This document shows positions 46,896 through 55,495 of a DNA stretch of 64,000 nucleotides, piece after piece. Positions within the stretch are counted from its first letter, which is position 1. The number at the start of each line of letters is the position of its first letter. The stretch comes from a virus. Position numbers and translations under genes: made by a program. The notes beneath the pieces were generated by a model. It made no database searches and was not told the DNA's origin. It saw only the letters and a list, made by a program, of their open reading frames with translations. The stretch lies in the IMG/VR virus record IMGVR_UViG_3300018405_000014, positions 52,700 through 116,699 of that record. The stretch is one strand, 5' to 3'.

Positions 46896-47894
46896 ATGGC
46901 TATCTATACCAAAACGGCCAAGCAGATGCTGGTCGATCTGATTAACGAAGGGAATCCCAACCTCCCCTTCCCGATCAATGACACTGATTTCGATTTCACC
47001 CTGCCTGAGACGATCATCGATCCAGGCAATGGCCACAACACCAGGATCCGGGTGATCGCCAAACCGAACACCAACTACATTGGCAACATTGTAGTGACTT
47101 ACCGGCGGTTGAATGTGGGCTTTCTCTTCCGCAACATGACGCTGGAAGTGCAGAAGTGGGTGGCGAATAGCGGTCAGGGGAGCGGCAGCCTGATCCTACT
47201 GAGCAACCTGCTGCCGATTTATTCTGAAAAATACGGTATCCCCTTTACAGCAGGTGAGTGGACCGATCAGTGGTTGACAGGTTTCCATGGTATCCGGGGT
47301 GATACCTTTACGATCGCCCCGACAGCCAACAACTTGGTTTTCGTCGGATCAGTGACCGGTAGATGGCGGGTGGGCGAACGCACCTTGGAATCGTTGCTGC
47401 CGGTGGATGTGGTGGCAGGTCGTCTGTATCCGGGTGGAAATAACCAGGACGATCCGATGCGCAAATACTGGATCACCCCAGACGGCTTTAACACCGATTA
47501 TTCCAATAAGTCGGCCATACTTAACGGTTGGCTGGGGAATGCCAATCACCCCCTGGGTCAATGGCAAGATAGCGGTGTATCAGCATTACACACACGACTG
47601 ATCAACGAAGTCTTCCCGATGGTCATTCCCAGAAATGGCCCGCGGATCACCGCTACAAGCTACGTCGGTCGCGCCGCTCTTACCAACGGGACCTCGTTCA
47701 ATGGTAACGATCCAACAACCGGTTATCTGGTCAAAGAACTGGGAATGACGGGCGCACGCACCAACCGGTACATACTGCCGCATGCCGCAGTACCTGAGGC
47801 AAACTCCGAGTTCTTTAACCGGGTACTTGTTCTGACACTGCCAGATGACTGTCCATGGGGCACGGGTGCTCTGTACTTCCACTATAACGTCTAA
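46896..47894 (+). CDS. Two-module repeat-family protein, FHYN-ending (type A, longest)
   Basis: 332 residues. The N-domain has MLVDLINEGNPNLPFPINDTDFDFTLP, YIGNIVVTYRRLNVGFLF, LLPIYSEKYGIPFTAGEWTD and NLVFVGSVTGRWRVGERTLESLLPVDV. The C-module is larger, with DGFNTDYSNKSAILNGWLGN and FNRVLVLTLPDDCPWGTGALYFHYNV at the end. It follows the 46056 gene by 36 nt. Confidence 0.7.
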   Translation: MAIYTKTAKQMLVDLINEGNPNLPFPINDTDFDFTLPETIIDPGNGHNTRIRVIAKPNTNYIGNIVVTYRRLNVGFLFRNMTLEVQKWVANSGQGSGSLILLSNLLPIYSEKYGIPFTAGEWTDQWLTGFHGIRGDTFTIAPTANNLVFVGSVTGRWRVGERTLESLLPVDVVAGRLYPGGNNQDDPMRKYWITPDGFNTDYSNKSAILNGWLGNANHPLGQWQDSGVSALHTRLINEVFPMVIPRNGPRITATSYVGRAALTNGTSFNGNDPTTGYLVKELGMTGARTNRYILPHAAVPEANSEFFNRVLVLTLPDDCPWGTGALYFHYNV

Positions 47895-47905
47895 GGACCC
47901 TGTAC

Positions 47906-48781
47906 ATGACTATTCATCGTACTGCCAAACAGAGCTTGGTCAATTACATCAACAGTGCCAACAGCGCTGCACTGACTGTAGCTGAACTGGATTTTGGCCT
48001 ACCCACCCCTATTGCAGGGACGTGGCGTGAAGGTCTGATCGACCGCAATACTGCAATCAGGATCACCGCCAAAGAGGCGTCCTCCTTTCAAGGCAGCAGG
48101 ATCATCTGTTACGACCGGTTGAGGCTGGATGATTTTAACAAGCTGATCCCCCTGTCCATCAAGAACTACTTGCCGGACACGACCCATGACCTCATCAAGC
48201 CCCTGAGGCTTCGTTACGGCATCGCCCTGGACCCCGATGAGTTCATCGATGAACCCCTGCCCGAAATTGGCGATGTGCCAGTGGCGTGCGTACTCCGGGC
48301 TCAACCACACGCAATCGGCTGGCTCGGTCAAGTTGAGATCATGGTCCAACAAGGTGATGCTGTTCTAGCCGATCACCTGACCACTACTCAGCTCCCAGGC
48401 TTTGACTACCCGGTCGAAGGTGACGGTGCGCAGGGGTCTGCACTGACCTATCTGTACCCGTACGACTTTACCGCGTACAAGGATCTGCTTGACGTCCTGA
48501 CGGTAGGTCAGTTCATCGACGATACCGATACAGCGCTTCTGGATGCAGTCAAGGCGATTGATACCAACTTGGGCAGGAGTCTGTGGACCCTCGACGGCGC
48601 TGCGACCACATGGGCATTGGGAGGTGCTGAGGTGGTGTATAACGGCATCAATAGTCCGCTACTGCCCACCAACTCGTCCTACAAGTACGTGGTCGGGATC
48701 AAGATGCGTGACAACGTGACCACTCCGCCCGGTGTCTTCTACCTGCATTACGACGATCCAATCGATCCTAACGCAGTCTGA
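47906..48781 (+). CDS. Two-module repeat-family protein, type B
   Basis: 291 residues. N-domain: LVNYINSANSAALTVAELDFGLP, FQGSRIICYDRLRLDDF, LIKPLRLRYGIALDPDEFID, AIGWLGQVEIMVQQGDAVLADHLTTTQLPGFDYP. C-module: LYPYDFTAYKDLLDVLTVGQF, VVYNGINSPLLPTNSSYKYVVGIKM, ending GVFYLHYDDPIDPNAV. Its C-module is the intact counterpart of the free-standing protein at 50189. Confidence 0.7.
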   Translation: MTIHRTAKQSLVNYINSANSAALTVAELDFGLPTPIAGTWREGLIDRNTAIRITAKEASSFQGSRIICYDRLRLDDFNKLIPLSIKNYLPDTTHDLIKPLRLRYGIALDPDEFIDEPLPEIGDVPVACVLRAQPHAIGWLGQVEIMVQQGDAVLADHLTTTQLPGFDYPVEGDGAQGSALTYLYPYDFTAYKDLLDVLTVGQFIDDTDTALLDAVKAIDTNLGRSLWTLDGAATTWALGGAEVVYNGINSPLLPTNSSYKYVVGIKMRDNVTTPPGVFYLHYDDPIDPNAV

Positions 48782-48830
48782 GCATAAGTCCCTGGCCTAG
48801 GCCAGGGACCTGACATGGGCGGAACTCACA

Positions 48831-49691
48831 ATGTCTTATTACTCAAAACCTCAGATAGACCTGTTGTACAACCTGATCAACGAGTCCAACCCTGGGTTGT
48901 TGGAACCGAGGGATCTGGTCAATACACGGATCGGATTACCCTTTAACCGAACGCCCGCCGCCGGCGAGATCGCAGACACCTCCCTCGAGTTGTATGCTAC
49001 CCCAGAGTCGTTTTACATCGGGAAACAGATTGTCCACTATCGTCGAATCGACGTCAGTAGGCTATTTGCCAACATGACGATTAAGATAGACCTTTGGACA
49101 CCGTTTGGTGGCATCAATCGGACGACTCTGCGCGAACAGATAAACCAACTGTTTGGTCTGACGCTGGTAGATGATGATCTTCCCAATACAACTTGGGGCG
49201 AAACCACCTACAATGTCGACATCTTGCCGACATCGTTGACGTACAAGGGCCGGTTCAGGTTCACCTATACCCGTGGTAAGCGAGCACTCGATCAGATCCT
49301 TCCAGCCAACGTGGAGACCTTTCAGAGTCGCTTCTGGGACAGTCGCTATGTGGAAGGTAAACCTCTGCTGTCGTTGGTTAACGTCGGGCTTGATTTCAGC
49401 ACATATGCAGCAGTGGCCGGGAACATATCCAACAACTGGACCATCAACGGGTTCGACTTTAGACTTAACCAGTTGATAGGGTGGTACCGGCAGGTCTCTG
49501 GCATCATGCTAGACACCAACAAACCTCATACGGAAGTTGGAGGGATAGGTGGGCTGGTGTTCACTCGGTTCAGTTTACCGAACATCAACGCCCCTGAAGG
49601 GAATGCCGGCAGGTTCAACCGCGTGATCCTGATCTCCAGTCGAGACGATAGCTGGTTCGCAGGAAAAATCATTATGCATTACAACGTATAA
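48831..49691 (+). CDS. Two-module repeat-family protein, MHYN-ending (type A)
   Basis: 286 residues. N-domain: LLYNLINESNPGLLEPRDLVNTRIGLP, YIGKQIVHYRRIDVSRLF, LREQINQLFGLTLVDDDLPN, SLTYKGRFRFTYTRGKRALDQILPANV. C-module: LVNVGLDFSTYAAVAGNISNNW, ending FNRVILISSRDDSWFAGKIIMHYNV. It is preceded by a 50-nt gap containing CCTGGCC inverted repeats, and GGCGGAACTCACA precedes the ATG. Confidence 0.7.
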   Translation: MSYYSKPQIDLLYNLINESNPGLLEPRDLVNTRIGLPFNRTPAAGEIADTSLELYATPESFYIGKQIVHYRRIDVSRLFANMTIKIDLWTPFGGINRTTLREQINQLFGLTLVDDDLPNTTWGETTYNVDILPTSLTYKGRFRFTYTRGKRALDQILPANVETFQSRFWDSRYVEGKPLLSLVNVGLDFSTYAAVAGNISNNWTINGFDFRLNQLIGWYRQVSGIMLDTNKPHTEVGGIGGLVFTRFSLPNINAPEGNAGRFNRVILISSRDDSWFAGKIIMHYNV

Positions 49692-49706
49692 CGGTCGAGG
49701 TGACCC

Positions 49707-50186
49707 ATGGCGCTGATACAAGGCTCCAAGGCCGATGTCATCTCGGGACTGAACCGAGAAACATTGGCAACACTGGATCACTCGGGACTTCACATGAGTC
49801 CGGTGGTTCCAGTAGACGATCCCTCAGGCAAAGTAGTCAAGGTGCGTATTACCTGTCAGCCTGAATACCAGTATCGGGGGACGGCGGTCATTCAGTATAA
49901 CCGTCTTCCCTTCGCTGAGTTGGCTGCTAAGTTCCCTGTACTCCCGAACATCAGTCCAGGAGCCATGCTCTATGAGATGCTCGATAACTTCCGCGATGCC
50001 ACCAGTGTCAATCTGACAGATGAGGCGGTGGAAGATTCGCCTGTCGTGGCGCTCGAGGATGGGACCTTCCAGGTAACACTGACTGCTAAACCTGAATCTC
50101 ATGGGTGGTATGGGACCGGAGTCTTCACTTTCCGGGATCTGCCACCCCTTTCACTGGCGGTGACTGACACCAGCCTCAGGTGGTAA
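49707..50186 (+). CDS. Two-module repeat family, N-domain of a split copy
   Basis: 159 residues with only the N-domain: VISGLNRETLATLDHSGLHMSPVVP, YRGTAVIQYNRLPFAELA, LYEMLDNFRDATSVNLTDEAVED, SHGWYGTGVFTFRDLPPLSLAVTDTSLRW. It stops 2 nt before a gene that carries only the C-module, so the pair equals one normal family member divided in two. The stop is unlikely to be a simple single-base error because no one-base change joins the frames cleanly. Confidence 0.7.
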   Translation: MALIQGSKADVISGLNRETLATLDHSGLHMSPVVPVDDPSGKVVKVRITCQPEYQYRGTAVIQYNRLPFAELAAKFPVLPNISPGAMLYEMLDNFRDATSVNLTDEAVEDSPVVALEDGTFQVTLTAKPESHGWYGTGVFTFRDLPPLSLAVTDTSLRW

Positions 50187-50188
50187 AA

Positions 50189-50536
50189 ATGACTGAACGT
50201 AAATGGATCAACTACTTCTTTGGCACGGACTTCACTCCGGTGGCAGAAGCACTGAAGAGCATCCAGGTTGACACTGTCCTGAAAGATGATACCGCGCTGG
50301 GTATGGTGGCGCTTCTTCAGGAAATCGACAAGGGTGAGGGTAAAGACAGTTGGGTGGCAGATGACGTAAGTGTTCAGTGGAACCTGGCTAATGTCCATGT
50401 CTGCTACAACGGCGTTAACACACCCGACTTACCCACTAACTCCAAATACAGCCATGTCTTGATGTTGATGTTCCCTGAAGGGTCAATGGCACCGACTGGC
50501 AAAGTGTGCCTACAATACAACCTGATGGAGGTGTGA
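50189..50536 (+). CDS. Two-module repeat family, free-standing C-module (type B)
   Basis: 115 residues (MTERKWINYFFGTDFTPVAEALKSI, then VCYNGVNTPDLPTNSKYSHVLMLMF, ending GKVCLQYNLMEV). It aligns with the C-half of the 47906 protein (VVYNGINSPLLPTNSSYKYVV). AGGTGG lies just upstream, so it is translated from its own site, coupled to the preceding stop. This supports two independently folding modules in the family. Confidence 0.7.
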   Translation: MTERKWINYFFGTDFTPVAEALKSIQVDTVLKDDTALGMVALLQEIDKGEGKDSWVADDVSVQWNLANVHVCYNGVNTPDLPTNSKYSHVLMLMFPEGSMAPTGKVCLQYNLMEV

Positions 50537-50537
50537 G

Positions 50538-52133
50538 ATGGCTATTTTGAACATGATCGGGTTTGATCAGATGCCATTGATCAATAACATCAGTGCAACG
50601 CGCATCAGGCACGAAGGCTTCGATCTACTGGATGGATCGAAGACGGGCGGCATGCAATGGAACACAGTTAAACGAGATGGTCGGGTTCGGTTACAGGCAG
50701 CCTTTATTAACCATGGTAGTTCCGGCACGCGAGCCTTCACATTTACCGAAGGTCTACCCCTGTCGACATGGTTTGGCAATCGGACCAAGCTCACAAAAGG
50801 TGTGATTGGATGCCGCATTCACATCAATAATGCTGTTGCAAACTTCAGTAATGCACCGATGGTTATTGTCGACTTGAGTACGTGGTCGGCATCGAGCACT
50901 GTCATCTCCAAGTTGGCTGCTGGTGAGCATTACGTTGAGTATGTATTCGACATGGTCAGGAGCGTCCTGGAACTGTGGATTAACGGCGAAATGAAGGTAA
51001 GTACGCCATGGACTATGACCATGGCGTCAACCTTCGGTATCCGGCAGTATTTCATGTCAGTTCCCAGTGGAAACCCAGGTGTTGTCATGGACTTCTCGGA
51101 CCTTTACGTCCTCTGGGATACTGAAGATGACACCCCCTGCGACCGGTTGGGTCCGGTGCAGGTCAAGTGGCTTCCGGTGGCCGAAACAACATTCCCAGAC
51201 GACTGGGGGTACCTGGACGGGCCACTGCTCACCTACCGGGTCGATGGTGTCGACAAGACGTACCAAGGTCTGATTCCCCGTTACCTTGAAAGCGATGTCA
51301 AGGAAGGATCTATCAAGCTGACATTGTCGACCACCGTCGGGTCCATCACTGGTCCACTCTTCATTCACGCTGATCCTCTTAACACAACCGTAAACGGGTT
51401 CGCTAACCAGCAGACCGATAGCAAGAACACCCTCGGTGTAGATTTTGTCTCCGCCAAGAAAGTGACTGCCTATGCACTCAAACGGTCTACAGTGACTAGC
51501 CTTGGATTCATGGATGATTGGACCTTCGAAGCCAGTTCGGATGGTGTGCAATGGACTGTACTCGACACCAAGACATCTCAGGCCGCTGCTCATGCATCAG
51601 GGGAGACAATCGTCCATAGTCTTCCGGTCGACAAGGTCGGCGCCTATAAGTTCTATCGACTGGTGTCAACCAAACAGGTAGTCGGCAGCAGCGCAAGTAG
51701 GCACGTGACCATGCAGCATTTCCAGTTGCTGGGAGATCCTGCAGATGTACGGATCAACGCTGACCTTACGTCGCTGGTAAATATGCCTTATAACAACAAC
51801 GTGGCCGATACTGAAGTGCCAGTGCTTCGGACCTCGGTCAGCGAATCTGAGGCTACTTTCCGGTTTACTGCTCCGGTGGTGGGTAGCGCCGACATCAAGA
51901 TGGTGCAGTTGCGCCTGGCGGGTAAACGCGATCCCGGTACGGAAGAGCGTCTTGTTGTGCGCAGTGAAGTAGGCACCGTACAAGGCCCTGAACAAGACCT
52001 TCGCATGGACACCGATTTCCGCTTGGGACCAATCTTGGAAAACCTGGCGGTCAGTCACACCGGTGATGCCTGGACGGCAGATTCGGTTGGACAACTGAAA
52101 CTCATCGTTAAATCCAAGACAGGGGAAGCCTGA
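50538..52133 (+). CDS. Tail-fibre-like protein with LamG-like and discoidin-like domains
   Basis: 531 residues. The N-terminal ~220 residues look like a phage LamG/concanavalin fold (YVEYVFDMVRSVLELWINGE, VMDFSDLYVLWDTEDDTPCDRLGPVQVKWLPV). A middle region (about 290-410, VTAYALKRSTVTSLGFMDDWTFEASSDGVQWTVLDT, ..YKFYRLVST) resembles an F5/8 type C (discoidin) carbohydrate-binding domain. The C-terminal ~110 residues are shared with the next gene (VLRTSVSESEATFRF, SIGQLKLIVKSKTG-type end). It is a likely receptor- or glycan-binding fibre protein. GGAGGTGTGAG precedes the ATG. Confidence 0.7.
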   Translation: MAILNMIGFDQMPLINNISATRIRHEGFDLLDGSKTGGMQWNTVKRDGRVRLQAAFINHGSSGTRAFTFTEGLPLSTWFGNRTKLTKGVIGCRIHINNAVANFSNAPMVIVDLSTWSASSTVISKLAAGEHYVEYVFDMVRSVLELWINGEMKVSTPWTMTMASTFGIRQYFMSVPSGNPGVVMDFSDLYVLWDTEDDTPCDRLGPVQVKWLPVAETTFPDDWGYLDGPLLTYRVDGVDKTYQGLIPRYLESDVKEGSIKLTLSTTVGSITGPLFIHADPLNTTVNGFANQQTDSKNTLGVDFVSAKKVTAYALKRSTVTSLGFMDDWTFEASSDGVQWTVLDTKTSQAAAHASGETIVHSLPVDKVGAYKFYRLVSTKQVVGSSASRHVTMQHFQLLGDPADVRINADLTSLVNMPYNNNVADTEVPVLRTSVSESEATFRFTAPVVGSADIKMVQLRLAGKRDPGTEERLVVRSEVGTVQGPEQDLRMDTDFRLGPILENLAVSHTGDAWTADSVGQLKLIVKSKTGEA

Positions 52134-52135
52134 TC

Positions 52136-53182
52136 ATGATCAAAGAAATTCTAGGGTTCGCTGACTTCCCGGCCGATACTCGCTACCCGACACTTGAGCT
52201 GCTGGGTAAAGGTATCGTTTCGGGATATAACCCAGGGGCCACCTCAGCGAATGTTAGTTGTGTACAATACAACAATCGACGCTGGTTGAGGATCTTTGGT
52301 GCGGCCACACCCTTTCTCCGTATGGATCTCAAAAATGTCGGGATCACCAACGACGAGGTCAGGACCCGTAAAATTTACGGTGGCTTTCGGTACGCTGTCA
52401 CCAACAACCCCGCGTTTAACAATGCCCCTATCCTGTTCTTCTCTCGGGGGACATCATACACCCTGCTGACAGACTCGCAGCTGACGTCCAGGCAGGGTGA
52501 AGCCTACATCGAGTACATGATCGACATCCCCAACCTGACATTCAAAGTCTGGGTCGATGGGGTTATGCGTAACAGTGGACCACTCAACACTGCCGAAACG
52601 GCTTCGACGGACGAAGGGCACATGCGCTACGGACAGACTGCAGTTAGTCCAACGAATGCAATGCATCACTACAACGACTTCTACTGGCTGGTTGACACCT
52701 CCGATCTCGATGACACTCCGTCGTCGCGCCTGGGGCCCGTCAAGGTTGGTGCTGTCAAGGTCGATACCTCGGTCGTGCCTACTGATTGGGTCGTGCCAGA
52801 AGGGACCACACCGGAAACTGTACTGGACGCCACCACCCTCGGCCCTAACGGTGAAGTGTCTCCTGTCATTCGTACCTCACCGGCCGAGTCTGTGGCTTCG
52901 TTCAGCTTTGCCAAGCCAGACACTCCTTTCCCGATTCGGGCCGTCTCAATTGAGATGTATGGTTATCGGGATACCGGTACCGTACCTGTCATCGAGGCGC
53001 AGCTGCGTCAGGGTGAGGCAGTCTCGGCTAAGCAGACTCAGTCCCTTCACACCAATGTGCTGCGTGAGGGTGCTGACGCGAACCGCATCGGGTGTCTCAA
53101 CAAGGACCTGAACAACCAGCCTTGGACGGTCGATTCCATCGATCAGCTTGAGGTCCTCATCAACTCCAAAACAGGAAGCTGA
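52136..53182 (+). CDS. Tail-fibre-like protein with LamG-like domain
   Basis: 348 residues. It is a shorter relative of the preceding gene without the discoidin-like part: a LamG-like domain (AYIEYMIDIPNLTFKVWVDGVM, HHYNDFYWLVDTSDLDDTPSSRLGPVKVGAVKV) then the shared C-terminal domain (VIRTSPAESVASFSFAKPD, PWTVDSIDQLEVLINSKTGS). The start is 2 nt after the previous stop. A plausible role is glycan or surface binding. Confidence 0.7.
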   Translation: MIKEILGFADFPADTRYPTLELLGKGIVSGYNPGATSANVSCVQYNNRRWLRIFGAATPFLRMDLKNVGITNDEVRTRKIYGGFRYAVTNNPAFNNAPILFFSRGTSYTLLTDSQLTSRQGEAYIEYMIDIPNLTFKVWVDGVMRNSGPLNTAETASTDEGHMRYGQTAVSPTNAMHHYNDFYWLVDTSDLDDTPSSRLGPVKVGAVKVDTSVVPTDWVVPEGTTPETVLDATTLGPNGEVSPVIRTSPAESVASFSFAKPDTPFPIRAVSIEMYGYRDTGTVPVIEAQLRQGEAVSAKQTQSLHTNVLREGADANRIGCLNKDLNNQPWTVDSIDQLEVLINSKTGS

Positions 53183-53187
53183 ACACC

Positions 53188-54000
53188 ATGACCGAGTCAG
53201 CTAACCTGCGAAGTGTTCGCATCCAGTACCTCTACGTAGATAAGAATGATACAGCACTACGGGATATCCGGGTCGATTACTTGGCAGTAGACAAGACCCC
53301 CGTCTCAGTACGTCGGGTCAATGCACAAATGCTGACCGTGTCTGAAGATCCTGCCAACGTACGGGACGCTCGTCTCCAGTACCTGGAGCGAACTCGGGAC
53401 CCGGTGTCAGTTCGCCGAATCCTGAGTCAGGTCTTGATGGTTCAGAAAGACCCCCTTTACCTAAAGGGGATGCGTGCTCAGTACCTGACGCTAGAGAACA
53501 CCCCACCTAACTTTACCATCGATGCGTGGCCGCGGTTGTTGGAGATCATCAACAACAACAACGGCACCAAGTTCAAACTCGGTGACGTGCTGCCAGGCCT
53601 ACCTACACCCAACCTAAAGTTAGGTACGTGGAATACACAACTTGAAATCACAGCCCAACCATCGTCGGGTTACTCTGGCAAGGTTACAGTGTACTACGAG
53701 CGATACCCTATTGGGTTGTCGTTCCAGGACATTCATCCGGTCTTTGATTTCACAGGTGTTACAACCTCGCACGACCTGCTACCGCAGATCAATGCATTCT
53801 TCGGCCTCAAGCTGACACCGGTCGAAATAGTCGCCACCCCGATGATCCCTCAAGGCCCGAACATTACGAGCTTTGATCTGGTGGCATCTGAGAATGCTTG
53901 GTTCTACGTCCCTGGCAGTAAATTCCACTTCTCTGGATTGTCGGATCTGAAAACTGTTTACGCAGTGACTGATCTTTCTGGTTTTGATCTTCCGATGTAG
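53188..54000 (+). CDS. Repeat-family protein with six 17-residue N-terminal repeats
   Basis: 270 residues. Residues 7-108 are six tandem 17-residue repeats with consensus [VL]RxxRxQYLxVxxDPxx, starting at 7, 24, 41, 58, 75 and 92. The rest is a single family N-domain (LLEIINNNNGTKFKLGDVLPGLP, YSGKVTVYYERYPIG, LLPQINAFFGLKLTPVEIVATP, ending TVYAVTDLSGFDLPM). Regular short repeats suggest a solenoid or a fibrous shaft. It is the last gene of the plus-strand operon and is followed by a terminator. Confidence 0.7.
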   Translation: MTESANLRSVRIQYLYVDKNDTALRDIRVDYLAVDKTPVSVRRVNAQMLTVSEDPANVRDARLQYLERTRDPVSVRRILSQVLMVQKDPLYLKGMRAQYLTLENTPPNFTIDAWPRLLEIINNNNGTKFKLGDVLPGLPTPNLKLGTWNTQLEITAQPSSGYSGKVTVYYERYPIGLSFQDIHPVFDFTGVTTSHDLLPQINAFFGLKLTPVEIVATPMIPQGPNITSFDLVASENAWFYVPGSKFHFSGLSDLKTVYAVTDLSGFDLPM

Positions 54001-54010
54001 CCAGCATAAA

Positions 54011-54030
54011 GGGAGGGCTTCGGCCCTCCC
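54011..54030 (+). terminator. Terminator of the long fibre operon
   Basis: GGGAGGGC-TTCG-GCCCTCCC hairpin followed by TGTTTTATGTC on the plus strand. Confidence 0.9.
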
Positions 54031-54052
54031 TGTTTTATGTCTGACGGCATAA

Positions 54053-54080
54053 AGCCACTGCACCCGAAGGTGCAGTGGCT
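54053..54080 (-). terminator. Terminator of the 54088-54636 gene
   Basis: AGCCACTGCACC/GGTGCAGTGGCT hairpin followed on the minus strand by TTATGCCGTC. It lies 23 nt from the convergent operon's own terminator. Confidence 0.9.
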
Positions 54081-54087
54081 CTAGACA

Positions 54088-54636
54088 TTAGACTACGGGT
54101 TCAGCTACGTAGTCAAAGCCGCTCAGGTCGGTGGTGGCGTATACCTGGCTCATGCGCTCACGGCCGTCTACCGGCTCAACCAGAGTCACGATCAGGTCGC
54201 CCACGTAGGCGTGCGAGCCAGCTGCAGCGCGCAGGGTCAGCGGTGCAGTTTCACCGTCAACCATCTCGTCAACCCAAGTCGGCATGACAGTTTCGACGAA
54301 GTCTACGTCTTCGGCGATCAGACCCAGCTGAGCGACAACAGCTGCTTTGACGTCAGCCAGAGTCGATTCGGCAGTGGTCTGGAATTCGGAAACGGCAGCA
54401 CCAACGGTGGCCAGCTCCAGACGGGTGTAACGCAGGGTCTGAGAACCCTTGAACTCGGTGCTACCTTCAACAGCAGATACGACGATCTGGGTGTTGCGGG
54501 TGTTGATGCCTTCCGGATCAACGAACTCAGACGGGGCACTGATGGCAACTTGTGCCAGAGTCAACGCACGGGCGTTGTCAGCGTTCATCAGGTCCAGAAT
54601 ATTCTGGATGGAACTCTTGAGGGGATCGATGATCAT
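54088..54636 (-). CDS. Repeat-family protein, N-domain only, minus strand
   Basis: 182 residues from the ATG at 54636 (TGGAGACACAGA upstream). Family pattern: ILDLMNADNARALTLAQVAISAPSEF, FKGSQTLRYTRLELATV, DVKAAVVAQLGLIAEDVDFVE, SHAYVGDLIVTLVEPVDG, ending QVYATTDLSGFDYVAEPVV. That ending matches TVYAVTDLSGFDLPM of the 53188 protein across the convergent junction, so the two are close relatives in opposite orientation. Confidence 0.7.
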   Translation of the reverse strand: MIIDPLKSSIQNILDLMNADNARALTLAQVAISAPSEFVDPEGINTRNTQIVVSAVEGSTEFKGSQTLRYTRLELATVGAAVSEFQTTAESTLADVKAAVVAQLGLIAEDVDFVETVMPTWVDEMVDGETAPLTLRAAAGSHAYVGDLIVTLVEPVDGRERMSQVYATTDLSGFDYVAEPVV

Positions 54637-54730
54637 TCTGTGTCTCCAGACGCAGTGGGAAAGAGTGGAAATCACCCTTCCTCATAGTATAGGTTCACCG
54701 AAAAAACCATATATTATTCAAAAATAACAA

Positions 54731-54749
54731 GGGGGGCCGAGGCCCTCCC
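54731..54749 (-). terminator. Terminator after the 54751-54969 gene
   Basis: GGGAGGGCC/GGCCCCCC stem on the minus strand, then TTGTTATTTTTG. It is directly beyond the stop. Confidence 0.75.
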
Positions 54750-54750
54750 G

Positions 54751-54969
54751 TTATGTCTCTGGTAATACTTTCGAAAGGATCAGCGTCAACCCATTCAGGG
54801 TTTTGTTTGCCACTGCAACCCCTATTTCAACGTCACCATCGGGAGCAAAGTCCCACGGCACCCAGACCCCATCGATCTTGGAATAGCCGCTGACGACCTC
54901 TCTATACTGCCCGTCTAGCTTCACGAAGACCTGTGTACTACCAGGCCATACACCATCTTTGATTAGCAT
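54751..54969 (-). CDS. Small fibre-region protein
   Basis: 72 residues (MLIKDGVWPGSTQVFVKLDGQYREVVSGYSKIDGVWVPWDFAPDGDVEIGVAVANKTLNG...). It is beta-rich with repeated DG[VQ]W/Y turns, as in small phage tail appendage proteins with WxxxxxxYxKxxGxW patterns. GAGGGGAGTTGGC precedes the ATG. It starts 15 nt after the upstream gene. Probably a tail component. Confidence 0.55.
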   Translation of the reverse strand: MLIKDGVWPGSTQVFVKLDGQYREVVSGYSKIDGVWVPWDFAPDGDVEIGVAVANKTLNGLTLILSKVLPET

Positions 54970-54984
54970 GCCAACTCCCCTCTA

Positions 54985-55230
54985 TCAAGGCTTGACAACC
55001 AACCAGATGTCACCGTCGGTGCCCTGAAGGTTATCTGGCAGGGAAGTGCTAACATGAAGGTCACGCATGGCCATGGATTTGACAGTCGACAGTTTGGTCT
55101 TGTCTTCGGTGGTGTAATCTTCAGTGGACAGTTGCTTACCGTTGACCTTATCGACCTTACCTGTCAACAGGCTGTTGACCTTGGAGGTAAAGTTGGACAA
55201 GGACTGAATGACGTTGCTGATAGTGCTCAC
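54985..55230 (-). CDS. Small tail-fibre-type protein
   Basis: 81 residues from a GTG at 55230 with AAGGAATTTAAAC upstream. The segment KVDKVNGKQLSTEDYTTEDKTKLSTV is the classic phage fibre motif VDKVxGKxLSTxDYTxxEKxKL. The end is GTDGDIWLVVKP. N-terminal heptads (ISNVIQSLSNFTSKVNSLL) resemble the starts of the larger fibre proteins in this region. Likely a minor fibre or adaptor. Confidence 0.65.
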   Translation of the reverse strand: MSTISNVIQSLSNFTSKVNSLLTGKVDKVNGKQLSTEDYTTEDKTKLSTVKSMAMRDLHVSTSLPDNLQGTDGDIWLVVKP

Positions 55231-55331
55231 GTTTAAATTCCTTCTACAGATGGATAGATTGCGGGTGAGGCTGGGTCATACTTATACAGCAAGTATGCCA
55301 GAAAAGAAAAAAAGAAAGACTCATAAAATTA

Positions 55332-55363
55332 GCTAGGTATAGGGCGAATACCCTATACCTAGC
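55332..55363 (-). terminator. Terminator after the micro-protein pair
   Basis: GCTAGGTATAGGG/CCCTATACCTAGC perfect stem, then on the minus strand TTTATGAGTCTTTCTTTTTTTC. Confidence 0.9.
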
Positions 55364-55384
55364 CGTATGTTTACATGCTGTCTT

Positions 55385-55495
55385 TCATGACTTCGCCGAG
55401 GTCTTTCTCAACGATTTCATCTGAGTCATGATAACGCGATGACCTGCGTAAGCGATGGCAGCACCGATGACTGTACCTATCATAAAGTTTTTCAT
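55385..55495 (-). CDS. 36-residue membrane micro-protein
   Basis: MKNFMIGTVIGAAIAYAGHR forms a short membrane segment followed by a basic tail (VIMTQMKSLRKTSAKS). GGAGAGCATCTAA precedes the ATG, and the start directly follows the stop of the preceding micro-gene. With that gene it forms a two-gene unit behind a promoter-like element. Unknown role. Confidence 0.6.
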   Translation of the reverse strand: MKNFMIGTVIGAAIAYAGHRVIMTQMKSLRKTSAKS

